From positions 124,001 through 188,000 of the forward strand of contig CAZFRM010000003.1 of assembly GCA_964521255.1 (NCBI GenBank): a DNA stretch of 64,000 nucleotides, in the 5' to 3' direction. This DNA is from ZC4RG29 sp964521255. GTDB taxonomy: Bacteria; Bacteroidota; Bacteroidia; Cytophagales; Cyclobacteriaceae. Made by a program: the position numbers and the translations under genes. The notes under the pieces are model-generated. The model was not told the origin of the DNA. It saw nothing but the letters and a program-made list of their open reading frames with translations, and did not search any database. This document shows positions 34,365 to 43,404 of this stretch, in pieces. Position 1 is the stretch's first letter. Every line of letters begins with the position of its first letter.

Positions 34365-34643
34365 ATGGCGAAAATCAATTTCAAACCAAATGAGGACAGG
34401 GTTCTTGTTGAACCTGCAGCAGCGGAAGAAAAAACAGCTTCCGGAATTATCATTCCTGACACAGCAAAGGAAAAACCCCAGAAGGGTAAAGTTATTGCTG
34501 TCGGCGAAGGTCTTAAAGACAAGCCGGTAACCGTAAAAGTTGGGGACAATATACTCTATGGTAAATATGCCGGTACCGAAATCTCCATCGATGGCAAAGA
34601 GTACCTCATCATGAGAAACTCAGACATCTTCGGAATCATCTAA
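34365..34643 (+). CDS. groES: Co-chaperonin GroES
   Basis: A 92-residue GroES, the heptameric lid of the GroEL folding chamber. The family pattern is complete: NFKPNEDRVLVEP at the start, the mobile loop EEKTASGIIIPDTAKEKP that docks on GroEL, and VGDNILYGKYAGTEI. The ATG at 34365 is chosen because it gives the standard MAKINFKP start. The longer frame reads through the control region. groEL follows 32 bases later. Confidence 0.97.
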   Translation: MAKINFKPNEDRVLVEPAAAEEKTASGIIIPDTAKEKPQKGKVIAVGEGLKDKPVTVKVGDNILYGKYAGTEISIDGKEYLIMRNSDIFGII

Positions 34644-34675
34644 AATCATCAAGCAACCAAAAAAATTAAACAATT

Positions 34676-36304
34676 ATGGCTAAAGAAATAACCTTTGATA
34701 CCACAGCAAGAGACAAAATCAAGAAGGGTGTTGACAAACTTGCCGATGCCGTTAAAGTTACCCTCGGCCCAAAAGGACGCAATGTTATCATCGATAAGAA
34801 ATTCGGCGCTCCTACCGTTACAAAAGACGGTGTTTCCGTAGCAAAGGAAATTGAACTGAAAGATGCCATCGAAAACATGGGCGCTCAGCTAGTGAAAGAA
34901 GTCGCTTCTAAAACTGCTGATGCTGCTGGTGATGGAACCACAACCGCTACAGTATTAGCACAAGGAATTTTCAACCATGGTATTAAAAACGTGGCAGCAG
35001 GCGCAAATCCAATGGACCTGAAGCGTGGTATCGACAAGGCTGTTGTTGTTGTCGTTGAAAGTCTTAGAAAGCAATCTAAAAAAATCAAAGATTCAAGCGA
35101 AATCACTCAGGTTGCCACTATCTCTTCGAACAACGATGCTGAGATCGGTAAAATGATTGCCGATGCAATGGAAAAAGTTGGCAAAGACGGTGTGATAACC
35201 GTTGAAGAAGCTAAAGGAACAGAAACCGAAGTGAAAACTGTTGAAGGTATGCAGTTCGATCGCGGTTATCTTTCTCCTTACTTCGTTACCAACACAGAAA
35301 AAATGGAAGCTGAACTCGAAAGTCCTTTCATTTTGATCTACGACAAGAAGATCAGCAGCATGAAAGAATTGCTTCCTATTCTTGAGCAATCTGCACAAAC
35401 CGGAAAACCTCTTTTGATCATTGCCGAAGAAGTAGAGGGCGAAGCGCTTGCTACATTGGTAGTGAACAAAATTCGTGGTGCACTGCGTGTGGCGGCTGTT
35501 AAAGCTCCTGGCTTTGGCGACAGAAGAAAAGCAATGTTGGAAGATATCGCTATCCTCACAGGAGGTAAAGTGATCTCTGAAGAACAAGGTTTCAAACTTG
35601 AAAACGCAACACTCGACTTTTTAGGAAGAGCAGAAAAAATCAATATTGATAAAGACAATACTACCATCGTTAATGGCGCTGGTAAGAAGGCTGAAATTCA
35701 GGGCCGTGTTGCTCAGATCAAAGCTCAGATCGACACTACAACATCTGACTACGATAAAGAAAAATTACAAGAGCGTCTTGCTAAACTTTCAGGTGGTGTG
35801 GCTATCCTTTATATCGGTGCTGCAACTGAAGTTGAAATGAAAGAAAAGAAAGACCGCGTTGATGATGCTCTTCACGCAACCCGCGCTGCTATCCAGGAAG
35901 GTATTATCCCTGGCGGTGGTGTAGCGTATGTTCGTGCAATCGAAGCGCTGAAAGATGTAGCAACTGACAATGAAGACCAATCAACTGGTGTGAACATTGT
36001 TCGTCTTGCACTTGAAGCTCCTCTTCGCACCATCGTTGAAAACGCTGGTCAGGAAGGTTCTGTTATCGTGAGCAAAGTTCGCGAAGGCAAGAAAGACTAT
36101 GGATACAATGCATTGGAAAACAAGTATGATAACTTCTTCGATGCAGGGATCATCGATCCTACGAAAGTAGCGCGTCTTGCACTTGAGAACGCAGCTTCCA
36201 TCGCGGGACTTCTGTTAACTACCGAAGCTGTAGTATCAGAAATTCCTGAAGAAAAAGAAGCACCAGCTATGCCTCACGGAGGCGGCATGGGCGGAATGAT
36301 GTAA
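34676..36304 (+). CDS. groL: Chaperonin GroEL
   Basis: A 542-residue Hsp60 chaperonin that folds proteins in an ATP-driven double-ring chamber. Recognised blocks are VKVTLGPKGRNVIID, the ATP-site GDGTTTATVLA, AVKAPGFGDRRKAML and the C-terminal GGMGGMM tail. The length is standard. It is the second gene of the groESL operon and is followed by a terminator. Codon choice is strongly biased, as expected for a highly expressed gene. Confidence 0.98.
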   Translation: MAKEITFDTTARDKIKKGVDKLADAVKVTLGPKGRNVIIDKKFGAPTVTKDGVSVAKEIELKDAIENMGAQLVKEVASKTADAAGDGTTTATVLAQGIFNHGIKNVAAGANPMDLKRGIDKAVVVVVESLRKQSKKIKDSSEITQVATISSNNDAEIGKMIADAMEKVGKDGVITVEEAKGTETEVKTVEGMQFDRGYLSPYFVTNTEKMEAELESPFILIYDKKISSMKELLPILEQSAQTGKPLLIIAEEVEGEALATLVVNKIRGALRVAAVKAPGFGDRRKAMLEDIAILTGGKVISEEQGFKLENATLDFLGRAEKINIDKDNTTIVNGAGKKAEIQGRVAQIKAQIDTTTSDYDKEKLQERLAKLSGGVAILYIGAATEVEMKEKKDRVDDALHATRAAIQEGIIPGGGVAYVRAIEALKDVATDNEDQSTGVNIVRLALEAPLRTIVENAGQEGSVIVSKVREGKKDYGYNALENKYDNFFDAGIIDPTKVARLALENAASIAGLLLTTEAVVSEIPEEKEAPAMPHGGGMGGMM

Positions 36305-36330
36305 TCAATAGATTTACTCATAAAGAAAAA

Positions 36331-36352
36331 AGGCTGTCAGTGATGACGGCCT
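36331..36352 (+). terminator. Intrinsic terminator after groEL
   Basis: aggctgtca pairs with tgacggcct (one G-T pair) around gtga and is followed by six T residues less one interruption. Confidence 0.9.
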
Positions 36353-36387
36353 TTTTTGTTATTTCTTCCCGCCCAATGACAACATCG

Positions 36388-37557
36388 TTATTTCTCATCC
36401 TGGTTCAATAAGGATGGGATGTTTCTCCAACTAACAAATTTTCCCGCAGATGTTTTGTAGTCATCATCACCGCCATAAATTACGCTAAGCGCTTCGCTAC
36501 TCTGCCCGGTTAACTTTTGCCAATACAAAAGATTGTCTAAAAATGAATTCGTTCTTGTTTTCCCAGACTTAATTTCAAATGGAACTAATTCATTTCCTGC
36601 TTCAATAAGCAAATCGATTTCTTTGCCTTCCTTATTTTGCCAAAAAAAAGAATTTGCCCTTTTTCCAGCATTGAATCTTTGTTTAATAAATTCGTTGATA
36701 ACAAAATTTTCAAACAGACCTCCTTTCAAAAAATGAGAGTTTAATTGCCGGGAACTTTCAATTCCAAGCAACGAACACGCGACACCGGTATCATAAAAAT
36801 AAAGCTTGGGTGTTTTGACAATACGCTTGTTGAAATTTTTATGATGTGGCTGAAGAAAATAGATAATGTAGCTTGCTTCCAGTACGGAAAGCCATGCCTT
36901 TGCTGTATTTGGACTTATACCCGCATCTATTGCTAATGAACCTATGTTGAGCAACTGTGCAGTCCTGCCGGCACATAATTTCAGAAACTGCGAAAAGCTG
37001 TTTAAGTTCTCAATGTTTTTTATTTGCCTGACATCTTTTTCAATGTAGGTATTAATGTAAGAAGGATAAAAATCAGTTGGATCAATTTGCTTGTCATAGA
37101 TACGCGGGTAGCATCCGTTAAAAATCAATTCTTCATACGTGTCAAATTTAAAACCGCCATCTGTTAATTCCTGGAATGAAAAGGGCAACAATTTTAATAT
37201 GGCGGTACGACCTGCCAGGCTTTGTGTTATCTTTTCGGAAAGCAAAAAATTTTGTGAACCCGAAAGAACAAATTGTACATCATCATTATCCACAACACCT
37301 TGTATATACGAAAATAAATCAGGTACATTCTGAACTTCGTCAAGTACCGCTCCTTTTGGAAAGTTGGCAAGGAATCCTCGTGGGTCAGTTGTGGCATTTG
37401 TACGATTGTCTATGTCCTCAAGGGTTACATAGGGTATTTTTTTAAAGATTGCCTTTAGCAGGGTTGTTTTGCCCGTTTGGCGAGGACCAGTCAGTGATAG
37501 CACGGGAAACTTCCCTGTAAGGGAGACTATTTTTTTTTCTAAAATCCGCCTAATCAT
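36388..37557 (-). CDS. AAA ATPase with DUF4143 domain
   Basis: A 389-residue ATPase of the common AAA-14/DUF4143 type. Walker A is GPRQTGKTT near residue 23, Walker B is KGAVLDEVQNVPDL, and sensor-like VLSGSQNFLL follows. The C-terminal DUF4143 domain contains KEGKEIDLLIEAG and VPFEIKSGKTRTN, a PD-(D/E)XK-like nuclease pattern. The family is frequent, patchily distributed and of unknown function; a defence or toxin-related role is suspected. The ATG at 37557 is chosen because the preceding TTG lies inside the promoter. A 13-bp palindrome sits just upstream. Confidence 0.9.
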   Translation of the reverse strand: MIRRILEKKIVSLTGKFPVLSLTGPRQTGKTTLLKAIFKKIPYVTLEDIDNRTNATTDPRGFLANFPKGAVLDEVQNVPDLFSYIQGVVDNDDVQFVLSGSQNFLLSEKITQSLAGRTAILKLLPFSFQELTDGGFKFDTYEELIFNGCYPRIYDKQIDPTDFYPSYINTYIEKDVRQIKNIENLNSFSQFLKLCAGRTAQLLNIGSLAIDAGISPNTAKAWLSVLEASYIIYFLQPHHKNFNKRIVKTPKLYFYDTGVACSLLGIESSRQLNSHFLKGGLFENFVINEFIKQRFNAGKRANSFFWQNKEGKEIDLLIEAGNELVPFEIKSGKTRTNSFLDNLLYWQKLTGQSSEALSVIYGGDDDYKTSAGKFVSWRNIPSLLNQDEK

Positions 37558-37560
37558 TGT

Positions 37561-37568
37561 CAAAAGTA
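37561..37568 (-). promoter_or_regulatory. -7 promoter element of the DUF4143 ATPase gene
   Basis: On the minus strand TACTTTTG matches TAnnTTTG, with a TTG 20 bases upstream. The ATG at 37557 lies only three bases past it, so the transcript is probably leaderless or nearly so. Confidence 0.55.
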
Positions 37569-37577
37569 GGCAACATT

Positions 37578-37610
37578 GGACAAATCTGCAATCAAAATGC
37601 AGATTTGTCC
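37578..37610. promoter_or_regulatory. Operator-like palindrome upstream of the DUF4143 ATPase gene
   Basis: ggacaaatctgca (37578-37590) and its perfect complement (37598-37610) are separated by 7 bases. The palindrome spans the -33 region of the promoter, so a bound dimer would block RNA polymerase. Confidence 0.65.
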
Positions 37611-37741
37611 ATCAGTACCCTTGCGAGGTTCTGTACTTATTGGGGAATCAGCTATCTCCTGATTAATACACTTTTCCTTACCTAACATTTTTCAAATTAA
37701 TGTTGAATTATAATCGGACTATCCAATTACCGGATAAAGAA

Positions 37742-38200
37742 TCATTTTGAAGTTGCAGACGTTGTCATAGCTTTAATCGCCTCTGCCATAGTTTTAATTA
37801 CAGTACTCGCTTTATCGGATAAGCTATGCCTTGACGCTATCCATTGTGTATCGTTGTAGGTGAGCCAAACCTTTCCATTTTCATCTTCCCATATCAAAAC
37901 CTTTAAAGGCAGATCAATACCCGAGGTTTGATTATCCTGCATCAGTGGCGTTCCTGCTTTTGGATTTCCGAAGATCACTAACTCTGTTGGGCGAAGCGTA
38001 AGTCCCTGCTTTGATGCATTGGCAGCATGATCGATCCTCGCGAAAACGGTTAAACCTTTTGTTGAAACGGTTTCGATAAACCGGTCTGTTGTTTCTTTAA
38101 CCGGGTAAATGCTGCTGACCGTGATTAGACCGTTTTCCTGTGCAAGACAAGTGAATGAAAAATTCAGAATAAGAATTACAATTGTTGTTGATGCTTTCAT
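37742..38200 (-). CDS. Exported DUF302 protein
   Basis: A 152-residue protein with a signal peptide (cleavage near CLAQEN, about 20-22) and a DUF302 domain. The family segments VFARIDHAANASKQGLTLRPTELVIFGNP and PLKVLIWEDENGKVWLTYND are clear. DUF302 proteins are small periplasmic or cytoplasmic alpha/beta proteins of unknown function. The gene stands alone; no operon partner is visible. Confidence 0.9.
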   Translation of the reverse strand: MKASTTIVILILNFSFTCLAQENGLITVSSIYPVKETTDRFIETVSTKGLTVFARIDHAANASKQGLTLRPTELVIFGNPKAGTPLMQDNQTSGIDLPLKVLIWEDENGKVWLTYNDTQWIASRHSLSDKASTVIKTMAEAIKAMTTSATSK

Positions 38201-38330
38201 TATTGAAAATTGTCAATTGAAAACCCAGACTCTCCTGACAAGAATCTCTCCTTCATCACCTCATGATTTTAAGTAAGGGAAGTTAGTGCTTTCCGCATTT
38301 AAAAACACATCAGGGAAAGAACAATCATTT

Positions 38331-39407
38331 TTATTCTATTCTAAAAACAAACCCACTTGCAGTCATGTATTTACCGCCCTGGGAGGTAGTGAACAGATAA
38401 GAAGGCTTTCCGTTTTTCATCAGCAACTGCGGCCGTTCAAATCTGCCATATCGATTCAGATGCTTCGGTGCCAGAGGTTGTTGTATATATCGATCAGCTT
38501 CCCAGTAAGCGACTTTCGGCTGATCCCAATGTATGCCATCCTCTGATTCAAAGTGTAACCCTACATTGTGATTGAAGAAGCCCATATCACGGGCGATGAG
38601 TCTGAATGTACCCTCTTCAATCCAGACATAAGCATCCTCCAATTGATGGTTCTCTCCTCCAGAAGAAAAATCAATGACAGGATTATCCTTATACTTCAGA
38701 TAAGGTCCTTCCAATTTCCCGGCGATAGCAAGTCCATATTTTCGGTTGCCTTTTATGCTTGCTGCTTTCGGTGCATTTAAATACTCCTGCGTATTCCACG
38801 ACTTGTAATACAACCAATATTGTCCGTTCGGATGTTTTACAAAAGCAGGATTGGTACTACAATGATCATCCCATTCGCCTTCCGGAGAAACGTCCAGCAA
38901 CGGTTTATCGTGTCTTCGCCATGGTCCAAAAGGTGAGTCAGCTAAAGCAAGGCCTATGCGTTTAGTATCTGTTTTTGAATTCGAGTTACCCATGTAAAAA
39001 AGACAATACTTGCCATCAACAAATTGAATGTGCGGATTATGACAGGTGGTAGAATCAAAATATCCGGCACGCGGTGCAAGTACTACACTGACAAACTCAA
39101 AAGTTGATTCGGCCGAATCGGCAACCGCATGTGCAATTTCACAATGGCTTATCCATCCGCCCATACCATATTTCTCTTCCCAACGCGAAAAGAAAACATG
39201 AATTTTTCCGTCAGGCCCTTCTATGGGTGAGTTGCACCATACATAGTAACCTGGCATTTCAAGTATACGGCCAACAGGTTTAAGACGCTTACAGAATGCT
39301 GATACCGGAAGAGAATCCTGTTCATAACATGCCCCGTATAAACCCACGAAGGGGCTACTGAATCCCATGAGCGCAGCGCCTTTTAAAAAATTTCTCCTGG
39401 ATATCAT
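38331..39407 (-). CDS. Tat-exported glycoside hydrolase-like five-bladed propeller protein
   Basis: A 358-residue protein starting with a twin-arginine signal (MISRRNFLKGAALMG). The body resembles family 43/DUF377-type five-bladed beta-propeller glycosidases: YYVWCNSPIEGPDGKIHVFFSRW, TTCHNPHIQFVDGKYCLFYMGN, GEWDDHCSTNPAFVKHPNG and HQLEDAYVWIEEGTFRLI. Acidic residues in these blades are candidate catalytic groups. The ATG at 39407 is preferred over 39488, which would overlap the DUF502 gene and bury the Tat signal. The polysaccharide target is unknown. Confidence 0.82.
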   Translation of the reverse strand: MISRRNFLKGAALMGFSSPFVGLYGACYEQDSLPVSAFCKRLKPVGRILEMPGYYVWCNSPIEGPDGKIHVFFSRWEEKYGMGGWISHCEIAHAVADSAESTFEFVSVVLAPRAGYFDSTTCHNPHIQFVDGKYCLFYMGNSNSKTDTKRIGLALADSPFGPWRRHDKPLLDVSPEGEWDDHCSTNPAFVKHPNGQYWLYYKSWNTQEYLNAPKAASIKGNRKYGLAIAGKLEGPYLKYKDNPVIDFSSGGENHQLEDAYVWIEEGTFRLIARDMGFFNHNVGLHFESEDGIHWDQPKVAYWEADRYIQQPLAPKHLNRYGRFERPQLLMKNGKPSYLFTTSQGGKYMTASGFVFRIE

Positions 39408-39432
39408 TTCTTCAGAACAAGATAAACCATAC

Positions 39433-40014
39433 TTATGATATCCTGGTAATGGTTTGTTCACTAAACCCTGAAACTCCCCCAGAGACAATATATTTCATAG
39501 CAATAGTACCAGGAACTTTCAACGGTGTAACACGATCCTTGTGAACAACATAATGAATTCCGGATATCGCATAAGAATGAGGAAGATAAACTGACACCAT
39601 TTCATTTAATCCTAATTCGGTAAGATCATGTTGCGTAATAAAACCGATCTGATAAAGTTTATTCTCTTTATTGATCTCCACTAAGACGGGTTTGTCAAAT
39701 TTTCTCTTGTCACCGACAAAGGCAGAAATCAAATCTTTAAGCGAGGAATAAATAAGTTTAACAAAAGGTATACGGTTTATACCGTGTTCCATCCAATCGG
39801 TGACGGTTCGAAATGCAAAGTTTGTCGTGAGATAACCAAACACAGTAATGGCAATAATAATAATTGCAAAACCTACTCCTGGATAAGGCAGATTCAACAG
39901 TCCATCTAACCAACTGAAGGATACAAAGAAAAAATACCCGGTTGCTACAAGAGGAACGATAAATAAAGTTCCGCTAAAGAAATAGCGAATGACTCTTCGT
40001 AAATTAATTTCCAT
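39433..40014 (-). CDS. DUF502 membrane protein
   Basis: A 193-residue DUF502 protein with two membrane helices (about 11-31 and 47-67) and a conserved cytoplasmic or periplasmic domain. That domain includes the segments VKLIYSSLKDLISAF and VYLPHSYAISGIHYVV. The function is unknown. The start is either 40020 or the second ATG at 40014. The gene occupies the position where nqrF commonly follows nqrE, but a strong terminator separates it from the nqr operon. Confidence 0.88.
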   Translation of the reverse strand: MEINLRRVIRYFFSGTLFIVPLVATGYFFFVSFSWLDGLLNLPYPGVGFAIIIIAITVFGYLTTNFAFRTVTDWMEHGINRIPFVKLIYSSLKDLISAFVGDKRKFDKPVLVEINKENKLYQIGFITQHDLTELGLNEMVSVYLPHSYAISGIHYVVHKDRVTPLKVPGTIAMKYIVSGGVSGFSEQTITRIS

Positions 40015-40030
40015 AAGCACAAAATTAAAA

Positions 40031-40060
40031 AAGGCTCCCGGTCTTTAACCCGGGAGCCTT
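40031..40060 (-). terminator. Intrinsic terminator of the nqr operon
   Basis: An 11-bp perfect stem, aaggctcccgg paired with ccgggagcctt, has an 8-nt loop. Read on the minus strand it is followed by a T-rich run. It ends transcription after nqrE. Confidence 0.92.
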
Positions 40061-40081
40061 AACGTTTTAATTAAAATTCTA

Positions 40082-40696
40082 TTAAAGCGAAAATCCCAGG
40101 AAGCTTAAAAAACCCAGCGACATGAGCCCCACGAGAATGAATGTTATTCCCAAACCTCTTAGTGGCCCCGGTACATTGGAGTATTTCATCTTTTCTCTGA
40201 CACCGGCCAATGCAACGATCGCAAGCAACCAGCCAATACCGGAGCCAAATCCAAACACCGTTGCTTCTGTAAGATTGTAAGGACGGCCCACCATAAACAA
40301 CGCTGCGCCAAGTATAGAACAGTTCACTGCGATAAGGGGAAGAAAGATACCCAGTGTTCCATACAGTGCAGGCGAAAATTTCTCAACGGCCATCTCTGTC
40401 AATTGAACAACCGCAGCAATAACAGAAATGAAAACAATGAATTGCAGGAAATTCAAATCAATATTTTGAAACGAAGGTCCTATCCATGAAAGTGCGCCGG
40501 GAACAATTACATAGTTTTGAATTAACCAGTTGATGGGAACCGTGACGCCTAATACAAAGACCACGGCAATACCTAAACCGAAAGCCGTTTTTACTTTTTT
40601 CGAAATGGCAAGAAAGGAGCACATTCCTAAAAAGTAAGCAAAGATCATGTTATCAATGAATATCGAGCGGATCCCTATGTTTAACAGATTCTCCAT
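40082..40696 (-). CDS. nqrE: Na+-translocating NADH:quinone reductase subunit E
   Basis: A 204-residue integral membrane subunit with six helices, forming with NqrD the central pair that binds an iron-sulfur centre at the membrane. Characteristic segments are FAYFLGMCSFLAISKK near the start and the cysteine-containing NCSILGAALFM. It is the last nqr gene here and is followed by the terminator. Confidence 0.95.
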   Translation of the reverse strand: MENLLNIGIRSIFIDNMIFAYFLGMCSFLAISKKVKTAFGLGIAVVFVLGVTVPINWLIQNYVIVPGALSWIGPSFQNIDLNFLQFIVFISVIAAVVQLTEMAVEKFSPALYGTLGIFLPLIAVNCSILGAALFMVGRPYNLTEATVFGFGSGIGWLLAIVALAGVREKMKYSNVPGPLRGLGITFILVGLMSLGFLSFLGFSL

Positions 40697-40716
40697 AATC
40701 TAAAATATCTTTTTTA

Positions 40717-41376
40717 TTAATGTTCGCGATATCCGTTGAGGGACCGCTGCACCCAAATAATAATACCCAGGATTATACAAGCACCTGCCGGTAACAGCAT
40801 TAAGCCGTTTCCTGTGTAATGTATCCCCATTGCCTCAAATACCTTAAAACCAAAAAGTGATCCTCCTCCAAGCAGTTCCCGAAAGAATGCTATTGCCATT
40901 AAGATTATTCCATAACCTAATCCATTTCCTATGCCATCCAGAAATGAAGGCCAGGGTTTATTTCCCATGGCATAGGCTTCCAGTCGTCCCATTACTATAC
41001 AATTGGTAATGATCAGTCCCACAAATACGGAAAGCTGTTTGGACACATCATATACATACGCCTTTAATAGCTGGTCAACAAGAATCACCCACAACGAAAC
41101 AACAGCGAGTTGTACAATAATTCTGATGCGGGCAGGGATTGTATTTCTCATTAAAGAAATTACCAAGTTAGAGCTGGCCGTTACTATTGTAAGTCCAAGG
41201 GACATTACAAAAGCGGGCTTCATCTGGGTAGTTACAGCAAGCGCAGAACATATACCCAATACCTGAACCGTTACAGGATTGTCAATATCCAGAGGATTAC
41301 TTACCAGCTTTCTGTTTTTCTTCGAGAAAAGCGCCTCCTTCTTAACCTCTTTAACTTCAGCAACCGCAGTACTCAT
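40717..41376 (-). CDS. nqrD: Na+-translocating NADH:quinone reductase subunit D
   Basis: A 219-residue membrane subunit, homologous to NqrE in inverted topology. It has six helices and the conserved cysteine segments VLGICSALAVTTQMKPA and ITNCIVMGRLEAYAMGNKPWPS. An N-terminal charged extension of about 25 residues precedes the first helix. It lies 2 bases downstream of nqrC and 20 bases upstream of nqrE. Confidence 0.95.
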   Translation of the reverse strand: MSTAVAEVKEVKKEALFSKKNRKLVSNPLDIDNPVTVQVLGICSALAVTTQMKPAFVMSLGLTIVTASSNLVISLMRNTIPARIRIIVQLAVVSLWVILVDQLLKAYVYDVSKQLSVFVGLIITNCIVMGRLEAYAMGNKPWPSFLDGIGNGLGYGIILMAIAFFRELLGGGSLFGFKVFEAMGIHYTGNGLMLLPAGACIILGIIIWVQRSLNGYREH

Positions 41377-41378
41377 GC

Positions 41379-42125
41379 TTATTGGTTTTTAGTTTTATTC
41401 TGAATGTATTTGTTGTAGCAGGCAAGGTAATCTGCAAGCATATTATTTACACCCTTAGCCGTTAAGGTTGCACCTGACATGCCGTCAACTTTATGAGGGT
41501 CATTGCTATAATTGCCACCCTCACCTTTCATCATAACAACAGAAACAAGACTACCTGCTTCATATATCGTCTTTCCTTTGTATCTATCTTGTATCTCTTG
41601 CTCATCTTGTATACGTGCGCCTAATCCTGGTGTCTCACCGGCATGCTGAAATTTAACACCGGCGATTGTATTAAAATCTGATTCCAATGCCACAAAACCC
41701 CAGATGTTATTCCAAAGTCCATAACCGTAAACCGGAAGAACAATGTTCTCTATTTTATTGGTGTCACGCTCACTTTTAAACTCATAAACAGGTAATAATC
41801 GTTCCCGTGGTGACTTTTTGTACTCAACAGCAAGATCAACGTCGGCAGGTTTCACCCCTTCCTGGATATTTCCGTTGTAATCAATTACAATCGGGTTAAC
41901 GCGCAGGTTATAAATTTCATCAATGTTATCTGTCTTCTTCAGTTCCATAACAGTGGAAAGAATGTTTTGCTTTCTCTCCTGTGCAATGTTTTTATCCTGG
42001 GCTTCTTTTAAACCTTGTGCTGCCAAAGCCAATAAACCACCACAAACAATGGTGAGTATGGCCGAGTAAATGATTATATATAAGTTAGACTGTCGCACGT
42101 TGTAATCTACGTTTTTTGTTAGCAC
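41379..42125 (-). CDS. nqrC: Na+-translocating NADH:quinone reductase subunit C
   Basis: A 248-residue periplasmic subunit anchored by one helix (about 17-37). FMN is attached covalently to the threonine of SGAT in DGMSGATLTAKGV near the C-terminus. The start at 42125 overlaps the end of nqrB by 41 bases. A flavin transferase (ApbE) is needed for FMN attachment and is not encoded in this window. Confidence 0.94.
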   Translation of the reverse strand: MLTKNVDYNVRQSNLYIIIYSAILTIVCGGLLALAAQGLKEAQDKNIAQERKQNILSTVMELKKTDNIDEIYNLRVNPIVIDYNGNIQEGVKPADVDLAVEYKKSPRERLLPVYEFKSERDTNKIENIVLPVYGYGLWNNIWGFVALESDFNTIAGVKFQHAGETPGLGARIQDEQEIQDRYKGKTIYEAGSLVSVVMMKGEGGNYSNDPHKVDGMSGATLTAKGVNNMLADYLACYNKYIQNKTKNQ

Positions 42126-43395
42126 TTACTACAAAGTAATCGATGAGTGGCGCAAATACATTCATGAGAAGTATGGCCAGCATTATACCTTCCGGATAAG
42201 CGGGATTGAACACTCTTATTAAGATTGTAAACATACCAATCAATGCTCCATATATCCACTTCCCGGTTTCAGTATGGGCTGCGGTAACCGGATCTGTTGC
42301 CATGAACACAGCTCCAAAGGCAAGGCCGCCAATCACAAGATGATAATGGGCCGGCATAAGCATGTATTCATTTGCACCGATGATATTAAATAAAAGCGCT
42401 GTGACGTATGCGCCGGTGAATACACTAAACATTATTTTCCAGCTTCCTACACCCGTACCTACAAGAATCACAGCACCAATAAGACACATGAGTACTGATG
42501 TTTCTCCTACGCTACCAGGCATGAGGCCCCAAACCATATTTGAAAATGAATAAAGTCCTTCGTGCCAGGAATCATTCAAAGCGTCAACAATAATATGTCC
42601 GTTGTTTAATGAATCCGCTACATGCTGGGCAGCAGTGGCAGCCAATTTATTTACTTCAGTTGGTTCTGCAATAGCAAGATCTGCCGCTTGCTTTGCCGTA
42701 ACAATAGACTGACTTGCTAATGTTGAAAAATCTGAAGTGATGCCTAACGGGGTAGCGCCTGAGTAACCGGCTACAACTTCCGTTTGCTCTGGAAGATAAG
42801 TCCATACTTCTCCTGCCATGTTTACCGGATACGCGAAATAAAGAAACGCACGCGCCGTTAACGCTACGTTCAAAACATTCATGCCGGTTCCACCGAAAGC
42901 TTCTTTCCCTATGACCACAGCAAACGCTGTAGCCAAGCCTACCTGCCACAACGGAATATCTGGCGGCATAACTAAGGGTATAAGCATACCGGTAACAAGA
43001 AATCCTTCATTCACAGGATGCTTTCTGAACACTGTGAATGCAAACTCAATTCCCAGCCCTACAACATACGATATAATTATAACGGGCACCACTTGCTTGA
43101 TACCAATCAAGAACTTGTCTATGAATGACCCATCGACTCCCGTAGCCAGAAAGTGCTGATGACCTACATTATACATACCGAATAACAAGCATGGAATCAT
43201 GGAGATGACAACGGTAATCATTAACCGCTTCATGTCAATAGCATCCCGCACCTGGGTTCCTTTTACAGGGGCAACGGAATTTGGGACAAAAAGAAATGTT
43301 TCAAAACCTTCATAGATGTAGAAAAATTTCTCCCACTTGCCACCTTTTTCAAAGTGATGTTTAACGCCGTCTAACTGTTTTCGAAAAAAATCCAT
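42085..43395 (-). CDS. nqrB: Na+-translocating NADH:quinone reductase subunit B
   Basis: A 436-residue membrane subunit that carries covalent FMN and riboflavin and contributes to the sodium path. The FMN threonine is in GYSGATPLG near 226-234. About ten helices are visible. A cytoplasmic N-terminus (FFYIYEGFETFLFVPNSVAP) precedes them. It contains an extended loop between residues about 240 and 290 with ATAAQHVADSLNNGHIIVD, which looks lineage-specific. Confidence 0.95.
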   Translation of the reverse strand: MDFFRKQLDGVKHHFEKGGKWEKFFYIYEGFETFLFVPNSVAPVKGTQVRDAIDMKRLMITVVISMIPCLLFGMYNVGHQHFLATGVDGSFIDKFLIGIKQVVPVIIISYVVGLGIEFAFTVFRKHPVNEGFLVTGMLIPLVMPPDIPLWQVGLATAFAVVIGKEAFGGTGMNVLNVALTARAFLYFAYPVNMAGEVWTYLPEQTEVVAGYSGATPLGITSDFSTLASQSIVTAKQAADLAIAEPTEVNKLAATAAQHVADSLNNGHIIVDALNDSWHEGLYSFSNMVWGLMPGSVGETSVLMCLIGAVILVGTGVGSWKIMFSVFTGAYVTALLFNIIGANEYMLMPAHYHLVIGGLAFGAVFMATDPVTAAHTETGKWIYGALIGMFTILIRVFNPAYPEGIMLAILLMNVFAPLIDYFVVSANKKRRLQRATV

Positions 43396-43404
43396 AAGCT
43401 TTAA

